Shown here in pieces: positions 25,969 through 35,281 of a stretch of DNA of 60,300 nt (position 1 is its first letter; every line of letters begins with the position of its first letter). The notes beneath the pieces were generated by a model that saw only the letters and a list, made by a program, of their open reading frames with translations, was not told the origin of the DNA and made no database searches. This stretch comes from a bacterium. Lineage in GTDB: Bacteria; Vulcanimicrobiota; Xenobia; Xenobiales; JADMJV01. The translations under genes and the position numbers were made by a program. Where the stretch lies: positions 1 through 60,300 of the forward strand of contig JASBRJ010000039.1 of the NCBI GenBank assembly GCA_030149525.1, in the 5' to 3' direction.

Positions 25969-27806
25969 CCGAACACCTGCAGTTCCTTCAGCCGTTTTTG
26001 ATCGGAGTCGTTCAACCGGGTGCCTCCCCGGCGGAGTCTCTGAAGCAGGGTGCGAGCGACATCGGCGTCTTGATTGCCCTCGGTGTCCAGGCTCACACCG
26101 GGCCTGTGCAGTTCGACTTTGTCGCCACGGGTGCTGCCACCGGCGCCAGGAAGGCTATCAGGTTTCGGGCCGGATTCTCCAAGGCTTTTTCTTAAAGCTC
26201 CCACACTGTCGGTTGAGGACAGCAAACGGGAGCGTCGCAAGACCTTATCGAGCTGCTTCAAAGCGCCTCTGGCCTGATTCACAGAGCGACCTCCCCGGGC
26301 AATCTGGGTTTCCAGATCGGTTCTCACTTGATGCACATTACGCCCGAAGGCTCTCTCCAGATCGACCACCGAGTCGACGGAGTCGGTATTGAGGTTCTCC
26401 AGAGTGCTTCGTGTTTGTTGGATCGACTGGGTATCAAGATCTTCAACGGCTTTCTCTAAAGGCTCGCTGTTCTGGCCCGCCAGCCCGGCTCGCTTTTGCT
26501 TAGCTTCAAGAAGAGTCTCCACTTTACGTTGGCGATCATCCTGAGACTTTCCGGCCAGACCTTGGGTGGCAGTCCTCGTCTCTCTTGCCGTCAGGTCGCT
26601 GAATTGCTGGTGGAATTTTTCCTCCAAGTCTCGCGCGGCTGCAGGAGACGCATTGGCCAGAGGTTCAAGTTGCTGTTGAACCAGACTTCCACGAGCATCA
26701 GGAGCAGCGCTCTTCACCTTCTCTCTGAATGTTTCTCCGGCTAGCTCTTTCCTGAGCTTCTGCTCTAGTTTGAGCTGCCGTTTCTGGGACCGCTCGGTTT
26801 CCGACAAGCGCTTTCTCTTCTCCGGTTTGGCGCACACACAGTGGTCTCGCTTGTCTTGTCCTGCGTCGGTCTCTTCTCGCTCTTCGCTGTCTTCCACCGG
26901 ATTTTTCGGCTTACTCTCTTCGTGGAGACGATTGAGTCCGATGTCCGACTTGAGCAGACGGCGCGCTTTCTCTTCTAGCTTCAGATGATCGTTTCGAGTC
27001 GAGGCATCCTTGTTGATGCTGGGGCGAAGCTTGGCCATGAGTTGATCCCGGAGCTCCGGGGAACAGGAGTCCAGTCGTTGAGCAAGCTTGGACTCTGCAG
27101 CCTGTTTTTCGTTTTCAAAGGTCTGCTTTTGCTGTCTATGCAGTTCTTTCTCCAGGGTGACGGTGCCTCGAGCGCGATGCAGTCGGCCCTCGGCTTTGGT
27201 GAGTTGTTCCTGTTCCTTCTCGGCTTGTTTTTCAAGCGCTTCCGGGACCTTGACATCGTTCATTTTCGCTTCAACGATATCGTCCATAGTCTTGTTCACT
27301 TTGTCTTGAGCTTGAGTCAACTGGTCGGAAGCAAGATCCAGGTGCTCTAACTTTTTCTGAGTCTGACAATTGAAGGCACGGGAACTGGTGTCGGAATAAC
27401 GATAATTGTCTGCGGACTCAAAAGAGCTGTAGGTCCGACCAGAGCTGGACTCCGATCCCTGCCTGTAGGTCGAGTCGTAGTCGGAGGAGGTCTCTCCGGT
27501 GTAGGCCTTGACCAAATTGTCCACCAGGCGCGTGCTGCCGTCGGTGCTCAATCCTTTGCTTTCACTGCTGAAACTATATCCATCTTTAGAGGTGGTGCCG
27601 AGTCGGCTCGTGCCGCTGTTACTGTCCACATTCGTTTTGTTCAGCTCATGGCCGGGAGGCGGGGTCACCTTGGCCGCCTCTTTGGAGTTCTTCGAGGGAG
27701 GAGTCGGCTTGGGCCCGTCATTCTTGACCGGCTTTGGCGCGGGTTTAGGCTTGGGAGCCGGCTTGGGTGCCGGTGACGATGATTTGAGTCCTGATGAGTT
27801 GGCCAT
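25962..27806 (-). CDS. Large coiled-coil protein with proline/lysine-rich N-terminus
   Basis: Not recognised. The 614 residues begin with a low-complexity PKPAPKPKPAPKP tract. A Ser/Tyr/Gly-rich, probably disordered stretch follows to about residue 150, then long charged heptad-rich helices rich in Glu, Lys, Gln and Arg (for example EKQAEKEQEQLTKAEGRLHR). Only two cysteines close together (CVCA) are seen in the coiled-coil region. No signal peptide or membrane segment. The make-up fits a structural or scaffold protein. AAGGA lies before the ATG. Confidence 0.75.
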   Translation of the reverse strand: MANSSGLKSSSPAPKPAPKPKPAPKPVKNDGPKPTPPSKNSKEAAKVTPPPGHELNKTNVDSNSGTSRLGTTSKDGYSFSSESKGLSTDGSTRLVDNLVKAYTGETSSDYDSTYRQGSESSSGRTYSSFESADNYRYSDTSSRAFNCQTQKKLEHLDLASDQLTQAQDKVNKTMDDIVEAKMNDVKVPEALEKQAEKEQEQLTKAEGRLHRARGTVTLEKELHRQQKQTFENEKQAAESKLAQRLDSCSPELRDQLMAKLRPSINKDASTRNDHLKLEEKARRLLKSDIGLNRLHEESKPKNPVEDSEEREETDAGQDKRDHCVCAKPEKRKRLSETERSQKRQLKLEQKLRKELAGETFREKVKSAAPDARGSLVQQQLEPLANASPAAARDLEEKFHQQFSDLTARETRTATQGLAGKSQDDRQRKVETLLEAKQKRAGLAGQNSEPLEKAVEDLDTQSIQQTRSTLENLNTDSVDSVVDLERAFGRNVHQVRTDLETQIARGGRSVNQARGALKQLDKVLRRSRLLSSTDSVGALRKSLGESGPKPDSLPGAGGSTRGDKVELHRPGVSLDTEGNQDADVARTLLQRLRRGGTRLNDSDQKRLKELQVFGQ

Positions 27807-27958
27807 AGTTTGAGTCCTTCAAGCGAAGTCTGACACAACTTTAGGATTCCATGGATGCGGTTTTAGTTGTAGGGAAATGATGATTGTGAACAGAGTATTT
27901 CCGTCATGTAAAAGTCTTTGGTCGGGAACTTTTTGATTGGAAATGGTATAAAGAGAGT

Positions 27959-28774
27959 ATGAAAAACTTCTTTCTCCGCATGTCGATTCTGCTGTTTCTG
28001 GCCACTGCCGCTTGGGGACAAACCCTGGGCTCAACTCTCGAATCGGTAGGAACCGAGGCGGGCTCCATAGTTTCTCGCTACCAAAACGGTTCTTCTTGGG
28101 GAGAGAGAACAGCGGTCGAAGACCTCAAGCGGTTGGTCACGGTGAGTCACCAGCTTTCTGCGGCCTTCTCGGGCCAGGATGCTCGCCAGGTGGAAACCCT
28201 CCAGCGCGAATTGATGACGGCAGCACGAAGAGTAGGAACTTCTTCGGTTCTTCTTCCCGAGTCGGAGCAGCCAAAGATTCAGGAGCTTGTGGACAGTGTC
28301 GAAGAGGTGGATGAGCGCCTGACTGAACTACGTCTCCGTTTCGGAAGCAAAGCCAATCTCGTGCCAGGTTCCCTTGCCGATGTGTCTCTTGAGTCTTCCG
28401 GCGAAGGCACTTACACGAACATTCAGGATCTTCTCATCGACGTGAGAGCCGCTCGAGAGCTGGTTCAGTCACTCCGAGTGAGTCGAACCTCGCCATTCGG
28501 GTACGGATACGGGTTTGGAACCGGGCCTAACGGACCCAACGCCATCGATCCGTTGCAGCTGAGAAGAACAGTTCAGGCCAGCTGGGAGTTTCAGCGCACC
28601 CTTCAAGGTCAAGTCGCCGACGTGAGCGAGAGCTACCAGGCCTGGCGGAAGTTTGAACGGGAATACAACCGTTTGGGCTACGTTGGTTCCGGCCGAGTGG
28701 TGACACGGTTGGAGCGGGTCATGGGGCGGCTGGGCCACTTTTACGACAGGTACGAAGGGGAGTTTGAGAAGTAA
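27959..28774 (+). CDS. Secreted hypothetical protein, helical
   Basis: A 271-residue protein with a signal peptide (MKNFFLRMSILLFLATAAWG, cleavage near WGQ). The mature part is mostly helical, with a short Gly/Tyr-rich turn (FGYGYGFGTGPNGPN) in the middle. It has no motif I recognise. A TATAAA-like box sits just before the short GAGAG ribosome site. The convergent small membrane gene ends 8 bp after it. Confidence 0.72.
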   Translation: MKNFFLRMSILLFLATAAWGQTLGSTLESVGTEAGSIVSRYQNGSSWGERTAVEDLKRLVTVSHQLSAAFSGQDARQVETLQRELMTAARRVGTSSVLLPESEQPKIQELVDSVEEVDERLTELRLRFGSKANLVPGSLADVSLESSGEGTYTNIQDLLIDVRAARELVQSLRVSRTSPFGYGYGFGTGPNGPNAIDPLQLRRTVQASWEFQRTLQGQVADVSESYQAWRKFEREYNRLGYVGSGRVVTRLERVMGRLGHFYDRYEGEFEK

Positions 28775-28782
28775 TGACGACG

Positions 28783-29067
28783 CTAAAAACCCTTTTGCAG
28801 GAGTAGCAGCGTAACGCTCGCGCCTAAGACCGCCACCACTCCAAAAGTCTGGTTCACCGTCTTGTGAGCCGTCAGCCCGGCACCGACCGCTGCTGCCAGC
28901 GACGCCCCGAGAGCTTGAAACTGGAGTGAGGGGATAGGTAGCGCTAAAAGCGGTGCGAGAAAAGCCGCCCAGACTTTGCCTCGATGAGGGCAGGCTTGTC
29001 GAGCGCGTGCGATAGGAGTTCCGATGAGGACGCCGAGCAGACTGAGAATCAAAGGTAAAGCCGCCAC
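28783..29067 (-). CDS. Small hypothetical membrane protein
   Basis: A 94-residue protein with a GTG start and three hydrophobic stretches (LPLILSLLGVLIG, AAFLAPLLALPIP, VAVLGASVTLLLL), so probably an inner-membrane protein. It lies 25 bp downstream of the M1 aminopeptidase gene on the same strand and may be co-transcribed with it. No family is assigned. It could also be a shadow, but the strand and spacing favour a gene. Confidence 0.6.
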   Translation of the reverse strand: MAALPLILSLLGVLIGTPIARARQACPHRGKVWAAFLAPLLALPIPSLQFQALGASLAAAVGAGLTAHKTVNQTFGVVAVLGASVTLLLLQKGF

Positions 29068-29092
29068 GACCCTACTAACAGTTGTTCAGGCT

Positions 29093-30571
29093 CTAAAGTT
29101 CCCGAAAGTCGTGATAGGCCTCTTTCGACGGTTCTATGGGCGGAGCATCGGCCTCGGTGAGAAAAATGGAGCCGCGGACCCAGGGGTTGTCTAAAGGCAC
29201 TTCCGGCAGTTCCGAACTGTAGATCCACTCGTTAAAGAAGGGCTGCATGTCTTTGCCCGCCTTCTCCGTGGAGATGGCGATAAGATCGGCTGTCGTAGCT
29301 GTGCTATCTCGGTGCTCGGCTCCATAGGAGCGGAGGATATCGAAGAACGTTTCGTCTCCCACTTCTTTTCTGAGAGCGTGAACAGCCAGCGCTCCACCTT
29401 GATAAATCTTGGAGTCGAAGAGTCCGTCGGGAGCGGGCTCACCAATGGGATTCTTAGAGCCGTAGCGCTTAACGATTTTTTCGGCTCGTGCTAAATAGCG
29501 GTCGCGAGCTTCCACACCCTGATCATGCTCAATCCAGAGAGCTTCCGAGTAGGAGGCAAGGCCCTCATTGAGCCATATATCTTTCCAGTCTCCCGGGGAA
29601 ACACTGTTGCCGAACCAGTGGTGGGCCAGCTCGTGGACGAGAACACGTTCGGTTCTCCGGTCGCCGGTCACCATTCCGCGGTCGTAGAGGGGAAGTGTTT
29701 GGGTCTCAAGAGCCGCGGCTCCCCCCAAGTTGGCGTCCATGACGATGTTTCCATATACTTCGAAGGGATAAGGACCGAACTTGTCGGCGAAGAATCCCAT
29801 CATTTCAGGAACTCGGCCGAAGTCGTGCTCGGCTTCCTTGAGAATATCCGGCGGGAAGTAGTTTCTAATGGGGATCCCGTTGGGGCTGACCGAGTCGGAG
29901 CGCACGTAGTCGCCCACATGGACTGTGCTCAAGTAGCTCGCCATTTCGTCTTTGGCGTCAAAATGATAGGTGCGGGAGTTGTCGTTTTCTTCGATTCCTG
30001 TCAGCTTTCCGTTGGCGGCGGCCACCAGCGGTTTGGGAACGGTGATGTGGAAAGAGTAGGCGGCCTTGTCGGTGGGGTGATCGTTGACCGGCAACCAGGA
30101 TCGAGTCCCGTCGGGCTCGGAGACAACATAGCTTCCGCCGGGAAACTTGTTCCAGCCTAAAGCGACCGGAGCGTGTTTCGAAGGAAACGGCTTGGGATCG
30201 CCGTTGTAGTCCACGCTGACCTGGAATTTCTCTCCCTTGCCGAGGGCTTTGGAGGGCTTGATGATAAGCTCGCCGTCTTCGCGTTTGTACTCGGCTTTGG
30301 CCCCGTTGACTTTGACCGCTTCAATGTCGAAGCCCACGAAGTCGAGGTTCAGCTGCTCAAGCGGCTGAGTGGCCACCGCGGTCATCACCGAGGTAGCGTC
30401 CAGGGCACCTTTGGCGTCCACCACGATGTTGGCATCATAGTGCTTGGCGTCATATCCACCGTTTCCGATCCCAGGAATGCGACTGTCGCCTGCCGTGCTC
30501 CCACCTTTGGTCGGCGGTGGCTCGAAGCGAGGTCGGTGGTTGTGGGCTCTGGCTAAATGGTGAATACACAT
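29093..30571 (-). CDS. M1-family zinc aminopeptidase
   Basis: A 492-residue peptidase with the M1 zinc site HELAHHWFGN (His313, Glu314, His317) and the third ligand Glu336 in WLNEGLASY. The usual GxMEN substrate motif is replaced by AALETQT. The first 25 residues (His- and Arg-rich, not a signal peptide) look extra. The size fits short M1 members that lack the long C-terminal helical domain. It should trim N-terminal residues from peptides. It is followed by the small membrane protein gene. Confidence 0.9.
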   Translation of the reverse strand: MCIHHLARAHNHRPRFEPPPTKGGSTAGDSRIPGIGNGGYDAKHYDANIVVDAKGALDATSVMTAVATQPLEQLNLDFVGFDIEAVKVNGAKAEYKREDGELIIKPSKALGKGEKFQVSVDYNGDPKPFPSKHAPVALGWNKFPGGSYVVSEPDGTRSWLPVNDHPTDKAAYSFHITVPKPLVAAANGKLTGIEENDNSRTYHFDAKDEMASYLSTVHVGDYVRSDSVSPNGIPIRNYFPPDILKEAEHDFGRVPEMMGFFADKFGPYPFEVYGNIVMDANLGGAAALETQTLPLYDRGMVTGDRRTERVLVHELAHHWFGNSVSPGDWKDIWLNEGLASYSEALWIEHDQGVEARDRYLARAEKIVKRYGSKNPIGEPAPDGLFDSKIYQGGALAVHALRKEVGDETFFDILRSYGAEHRDSTATTADLIAISTEKAGKDMQPFFNEWIYSSELPEVPLDNPWVRGSIFLTEADAPPIEPSKEAYHDFREL

Positions 30572-30646
30572 GTCCTGATTACTATGCGACAGATCGAGGG
30601 GCTATGAGTAAAGGGTTTGTAACAATCCCTCCAGGGGGAGAACTCC

Positions 30647-31948
30647 TCACCGTCGCATGGACGGTGCGGTCAGGTGGAGAACGGCGCCGTAGGCGAATTC
30701 ACTGTAGTGTTTTCGGGTCAGGCCCCACAGCACTCTGTACGGAGGGGGAGCGGCAGGATAGCCGATCATGCCGTCGGTTAAAACGATGACCGACTCCACC
30801 TGGGGGTCTTCGGCCAATTGAAGCATGGCAGGCGTCATATCGCTTCCTCCAAACCCTTTGACCTTGTAGTCCGTGAGATCCTCGGGGGTTACCCGTTCAT
30901 CAACTGTGACCTGAACGTCGCACTGAACGATCCTCACATCCTCCACGTTGGCCGAGCGGCAGAACCCGCTAAGGAGTCCAAGCAGGTAGGGGAGGTCGCG
31001 GTACATAGAGCCGCTGGTATCGATGACGAGGTTGAGCGTCCATCCTTGCCGGGAGCGTCCCGGCAGGGCTATTTCAGGGCTCGGGCTGGGGCGGCGGGAG
31101 GCTCTGGCCCAGCTCCGACCGCTAGGGGCCTGATTCTCGATCCACTTTTGTAAAGCCATCTCCCAGGGAGGAGTGTAGGCTATTTTTAGAGCTTCCATGG
31201 ATTGCTCGGTGAAGCCGGGCGAGTCGCCTCTTTCCCAGGTGGAGAGGTCCTTTAGCAGCTTGGCCGTTGTGGTCACCCGGTCGGCCGCTTCTTTCATCTC
31301 TTCCAGACGTGCTCTCTTTTGGGGTAGAGGTTGCGGGAACCACTCTTGTTCCGTCTCCTCATCGATGAGATCGGGGCCGTCGTTTTCGTCGGGAACCTCT
31401 CCGTTATCGGCCGATACCTTTCGTTCTGGGGCAAGGCCCGCTTCACGGAGCTGTTTCTCCATCTGAGTCTCCTCAGGTGGGGCTTTCTTAGGATATCGTG
31501 TTCGCCACACGTACATCTCAGGGCACGTGGTGGTCTTCAGTCTCTCTAGAACCTGCTCAAGGCTCAGGTGGCGGGCTCCGAAGAGGGCGTAACCCCCGCG
31601 AGGAACCGCTAGTCGCAATTCCTCGCAAAGCATATCGTTGATCACGCAATCGGCAGCGATGTTGCACATTCTTCGGTCTTGGGCAGTGGTAAATCTCTGA
31701 TGGTGGCGAAAGGCCAGGTGAAGAAGTTCGTGGGCCATGACGAAGGTGGCGTCGGCAAGGTCCAGAGTTCCGTACCAATCCGGATTGAGAAGGACCCGGC
31801 CCCCGGGAGTGACGGCAGCCGTCGACACCCTTTTGTCCACGATCAGTTCCACCTTGTAGGCCAGTTCCACCAGGTGGGGTAGGTTAGCGCACACGCAACG
31901 AAGAGCGCGCTTGCCCAGGAGCAGGGTATCGTCTGAGGTGCTCGTCAA
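30647..31948 (-). CDS. VWA-like-domain metallopeptidase (DUF2201 type)
   Basis: A 433-residue protein with a zincin-type motif HELLHLAFRHH in its N-terminal half. In the C-terminal half is a VWA-like metal-ion site, LNLVIDTSGSMYRDLPYLL, with the DxSxS motif. This pairing (a putative metallopeptidase followed by VWA-like) is the DUF2201 family, often encoded next to MoxR ATPases. The middle is charged and probably disordered. It starts with TTG inside a TTGA overlap with the MoxR gene. In MoxR systems the VWA partner usually carries a substrate for the ATPase to remodel. Confidence 0.88.
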   Translation of the reverse strand: MTSTSDDTLLLGKRALRCVCANLPHLVELAYKVELIVDKRVSTAAVTPGGRVLLNPDWYGTLDLADATFVMAHELLHLAFRHHQRFTTAQDRRMCNIAADCVINDMLCEELRLAVPRGGYALFGARHLSLEQVLERLKTTTCPEMYVWRTRYPKKAPPEETQMEKQLREAGLAPERKVSADNGEVPDENDGPDLIDEETEQEWFPQPLPQKRARLEEMKEAADRVTTTAKLLKDLSTWERGDSPGFTEQSMEALKIAYTPPWEMALQKWIENQAPSGRSWARASRRPSPSPEIALPGRSRQGWTLNLVIDTSGSMYRDLPYLLGLLSGFCRSANVEDVRIVQCDVQVTVDERVTPEDLTDYKVKGFGGSDMTPAMLQLAEDPQVESVIVLTDGMIGYPAAPPPYRVLWGLTRKHYSEFAYGAVLHLTAPSMRR

Positions 31949-32961
31949 GGAAGCCCGACGGCCTCGCGAAGGGAGGCGAGCATGGCCTCATCCGCTCCCA
32001 GTTTTCCCCATTTTTCTACCAAACCGACAAAAAGGCTAAATCTGTGCTCTTCCGGCACGGCCATCAAGAATTTATGGACGGTCTGGGGAGGGAGGTCCGG
32101 AAACTGATCCGTGGCCACGAGAATCCGAATTCTATTAAGAATAAACCAGCGAGCGGTGTCTTGCTGGGGCAGAATACTCGGGGCTTTGAGGTAGTCGACA
32201 ACAGGGCGTAGATCGGTGATGGACTGATCTATCATGGCGCAAAAGACAGCGGCATCGCTTGCCGTCACCCGACCGAAAGCAAGTGCCGCCAGAATTTCCG
32301 GTCGTAAGAGGCCTTCACTTTCCACTCGATCCAAAGCCCGAGATAGAAGTGTCCACGATCTCGGTGTGGAGAACGGTACGGGCGCAGAGGGAACCGGACG
32401 GGCCAGCGCTTCCGGCATGAAAAGGATAAAGGCGATGATCTCCGGGCGGATCTCGTTCTCCTGAGCCCAGAATAGCCACTCTTTTGTGTCCACTCGAACA
32501 TTGAGGATGCAAACGCGATTGACCAGGGCCGAACTCATGCTTCGGACCAGCGCTCGATCTTCGGTTCTGTTGCCGGCAGCGACCACCCAGGTCCCGCGAG
32601 GTAGGCTGTGCTCGCCCAGTCGCCGCTCCAAAAGAAGCGAATAGAACGCTTTCTGGACGTCGGGTGAGGTGGCCGGGAGTTCGTCTAAAAAAAGGCAGAA
32701 CGGTTCGGGATTCTCGGGAAGTAAGACTCTGGGAGGGCAGAACACCGAGCGCTCCCCCACGATTCTTGGTATGCCGCTCACGTCTTCCGGAGCGATTTGT
32801 GTGCCCAGGAGAGAGCGAAGGGGGAGCCCGGAGTCTTGAGCGGCCTGACTGATGACCTCGGATTTTCCCACTCCCGGTGGCGAGAGCAGCAAGATGCTCT
32901 GGTCGGAGGCCAGGGTTTGAATCAGGGCCCGGGCCTGGCTGAGGGTTACGGTGGTTTCCAA
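31945..32961 (-). CDS. MoxR-type AAA+ ATPase
   Basis: A 338-residue AAA+ ATPase of the MoxR group: Walker A SPPGVGKS (27-34), Walker B FCLFLDELPA (about 88-97), a sensor-1-like AAGNRTED, and a later arginine-finger-type region. MoxR proteins act with VWA proteins as chaperones for metal insertion or complex assembly. The TTG start immediately follows the in-frame TAA of the gene at 33936, and the stop overlaps the start of the VWA gene. Coupled translation of all three is likely. Confidence 0.92.
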   Translation of the reverse strand: METTVTLSQARALIQTLASDQSILLLSPPGVGKSEVISQAAQDSGLPLRSLLGTQIAPEDVSGIPRIVGERSVFCPPRVLLPENPEPFCLFLDELPATSPDVQKAFYSLLLERRLGEHSLPRGTWVVAAGNRTEDRALVRSMSSALVNRVCILNVRVDTKEWLFWAQENEIRPEIIAFILFMPEALARPVPSAPVPFSTPRSWTLLSRALDRVESEGLLRPEILAALAFGRVTASDAAVFCAMIDQSITDLRPVVDYLKAPSILPQQDTARWFILNRIRILVATDQFPDLPPQTVHKFLMAVPEEHRFSLFVGLVEKWGKLGADEAMLASLREAVGLP

Positions 32962-33936
32962 TTAAGTGTGCTCCGTCCAATATCTTGGGTGGGTGAGAGG
33001 GGAGTTCAGGGAGACTGGGGCATCCCAGGTAGCTGCTTCGAGGAAGAATGGGTAGGTGATAGAGTCGCTCATTCTCAGAGCGATCTCCCAGGCCCTGGTG
33101 GATGATGTGGTGGAACTCCATCTTGTTTTTCGATATCGCTGACCGTCCCAAGCCGACCATTCGGGCCTTCGTTCAGGAGTCGTAGGCGCGCCTTTACGCT
33201 TAGCCAGGCCTTCGTAGTAGATGCAGAGACTGAGGCTTCCGATGGGATGAAAATCGGACTCCGACCAATCGCCTAGAAGACGAGGCTCTTCCTCCATCAG
33301 GATGGCCAGCGCTTTCAGAACCGCATTCTGGCCTCGAATCAGTTGCCAGACTTTGTTGATGGTCTTTCGGCGACCCACAATCCAGCCCCGTTTCCCCAAT
33401 TCCGACGGAGCGCAGCCGGTTAAGATGTGGCGCCAGGCCGTCACGGCGGGCCCGGTCTCTTTCTCAAGGTCGACCACCCTGAGGTAGTCGTCGAAGACGA
33501 GAGCTCCCCAAAAATCGAAAGCTTTCAGGGTCTTGTTTTTTAGGAGTGCTCGGAGGCGCTCTGCCAGAACTCTGGGTTCAAATTGATGCAACTCTTTGAG
33601 CCAGTCCTGTGTCTCTCCCAGTTCCGCGAGAGGAGTGAGTGCGTGGTCTCTCAGGAGAGCGCTGGAACGAATGCGTTTGCCGATTTCATCGGCCCGAAGG
33701 GAGTTGTTAGGTTTGCGGCTCTTGCCCTGAGGTCTAACCACGACCTCCTGCTCTTCGGTGGGATCGCGAATCTCGGCCAGGGCATGCCACATGTCGCCAA
33801 TAGCCCAAGGATCTTCATGCCATTCGTAGCGGGAATCAGGGTCGAGAATTCCCAGCCGATAGAGATCGTCGATCTGCTGGTCACTCAGCAGGCCACAGTT
33901 TATCAGGTGCCGGCTGATTTCGTTGAGAACGCTCAA
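32962..33936 (-). CDS. Hypothetical protein, first gene of the MoxR/VWA module
   Basis: Not recognised. The 324-residue soluble protein starts at TTG 33936, 15 bp after the in-frame stop of the sugar-dehydrogenase gene upstream. It has helical parts rich in Leu, Arg and Glu and an aromatic-rich end (TYPFFLEAATWDAP). No catalytic motif is seen. Its adjacency and direct coupling to the MoxR gene suggest it is a third component or substrate of that module, as unknown genes beside MoxR often are. Confidence 0.72.
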   Translation of the reverse strand: MSVLNEISRHLINCGLLSDQQIDDLYRLGILDPDSRYEWHEDPWAIGDMWHALAEIRDPTEEQEVVVRPQGKSRKPNNSLRADEIGKRIRSSALLRDHALTPLAELGETQDWLKELHQFEPRVLAERLRALLKNKTLKAFDFWGALVFDDYLRVVDLEKETGPAVTAWRHILTGCAPSELGKRGWIVGRRKTINKVWQLIRGQNAVLKALAILMEEEPRLLGDWSESDFHPIGSLSLCIYYEGLAKRKGAPTTPERRPEWSAWDGQRYRKTRWSSTTSSTRAWEIALRMSDSITYPFFLEAATWDAPVSLNSPLTHPRYWTEHT

Positions 33937-33948
33937 TCTACCGGAAGC

Positions 33949-35199
33949 TTAGTTCTCAAAAAAGTTCCAGATATCCACCACGATCTTATCTTCGGGAAAC
34001 TTCAGTTCCTTATAGACACGGTGAGGAGCCCCAAGAATGAGAATATCTGATCTTTCCACGACTTCTTCTAAAGGTTTGAGGGCTTCGTCTCGCACGTAGG
34101 GGTCGGTACACAAGACTTCTCGGCTTTGAAACTCTAAGACCTTCTTGAGTTTATAAGACAGCGAACTGCGAGCGTCGTCGATGTTGCCCTTGAAGGCCAT
34201 GCCCAGAACCCCCACAGTTTTGTCTCCCAGTTCGACTTTTTCCTTGAGATCGTTGACGATGAATTGGGGCAGCCCTTCATTGATGAGCATGGCCGAATGG
34301 CCTAAGAAAAATCGATTGTCGGAGAAAGACGCTAACTGCATGGTGTCTTTGAAGAGACAGGGGCCGGCGGCAAATCCGGCTTTAGGAAAGCCTTGTGTTC
34401 GGGGATACTCCCAACGCATAGCGTTGTAGATTTTGTAAAAGTCCAATCCGTGCTCCTGGGCCAGCATGTAGAACTGATTGGCGGTGGCGAACTGGATATA
34501 ACGCCACGAATTTGTGAAAAGCTTGGCCAGTTCAGCTTCCAGAGGCGACAATTCCAGGATTTTGGTGTTGAGCTTAGAGAAGAGAGCGCTGGCTCTTTTG
34601 ACCGCCTGATCGGATGTTCCTGAGACGAGCTGGGGTAAACTGGAAATCTCCTCCAGTGCCAGGCCCTCGGCCACCCGCTCGGGGCAGAAGCTTAGGTCTA
34701 CGTTAGGGTTGTATCGGGCGATAAGTTCTTGAGTTCTCGCTGTCGTGCCTGGATAGACCGTGCTGCGAAGGATCACCATCTGGCCGTCCACCAGTTTGGG
34801 GCCGATACTGTCGATGAATTTTGTGAAAGAGCTGAAGCCTGGATTGAGGTGCTCATCCACCGGCGTGCCGATAATGACCACCACATGTTCTGCCTGGCTG
34901 ATAATGTCCAGATCAGTGGTCGCGGTCATTTGCTCAAGGCTCAGAGTCGCCATCAATTCTTCGGCGCCTCTCTCGAAGAACGGCATCACTCGAGAGTTGA
35001 CCGTGTCCACGGCCTTCTGATTAATATCATAAATGGCGACCTTCAAGCCCACCCTGGCAAAACCCATCGCTAACGGGAGCCCAACGCGCCCGCAGCCGCC
35101 TACTACACAAACATCTTTTACAAAGCTCATGGGGTTGGGTTTTTTCGAGGATTCGCTTTGACCTTCAGTTGTGGCGACTTGTGTCATAGGAAGAGCCAT
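33949..35199 (-). CDS. UDP-N-acetylmannosamine dehydrogenase-type nucleotide-sugar dehydrogenase
   Basis: A 416-residue NAD-dependent oxidoreductase that makes a uronic acid from a nucleotide sugar. It has the Rossmann loop [17 protein letters not shown] and a catalytic Cys in [10 protein letters not shown]. The [10 protein letters not shown] block is typical of the WecC-type UDP-ManNAc dehydrogenase branch rather than UDP-glucose dehydrogenase. The start is uncertain (ATG at 35199, 35187 or 35130; none has a clear ribosome site); the conserved core begins at MSFVKDV. It is divergent from the GDP-mannose dehydratase gene, and together they supply surface-polysaccharide precursors. Confidence 0.9.
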   Translation of the reverse strand: MALPMTQVATTEGQSESSKKPNPMSFVKDVCVVGGCGRVGLPLAMGFARVGLKVAIYDINQKAVDTVNSRVMPFFERGAEELMATLSLEQMTATTDLDIISQAEHVVVIIGTPVDEHLNPGFSSFTKFIDSIGPKLVDGQMVILRSTVYPGTTARTQELIARYNPNVDLSFCPERVAEGLALEEISSLPQLVSGTSDQAVKRASALFSKLNTKILELSPLEAELAKLFTNSWRYIQFATANQFYMLAQEHGLDFYKIYNAMRWEYPRTQGFPKAGFAAGPCLFKDTMQLASFSDNRFFLGHSAMLINEGLPQFIVNDLKEKVELGDKTVGVLGMAFKGNIDDARSSLSYKLKKVLEFQSREVLCTDPYVRDEALKPLEEVVERSDILILGAPHRVYKELKFPEDKIVVDIWNFFEN

Positions 35200-35281
35200 G
35201 GATAGGAGATCTTCTAGAGCAGTCCGTGGCAGGAATTGGGTCAGCCTGATTCGTACCCGACTGAACCGAAAGGACGACAAT

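Noticed and set aside
27948-27958. TATAAA box before the secreted protein gene at 27959 as a promoter
   Set aside because: It is only a few bases from the start codon, so a transcript from it would be leaderless; the evidence is too thin to list as a promoter.
29525-30160. A 211-codon plus-strand open frame
   Set aside because: Antisense to the M1 aminopeptidase zinc site region; no motif of its own.
32315-33160. A 281-codon minus-strand open frame
   Set aside because: It crosses the boundary of two better genes on the same strand in another frame and has low-complexity, Arg/Ser/Pro-rich make-up typical of a shadow.
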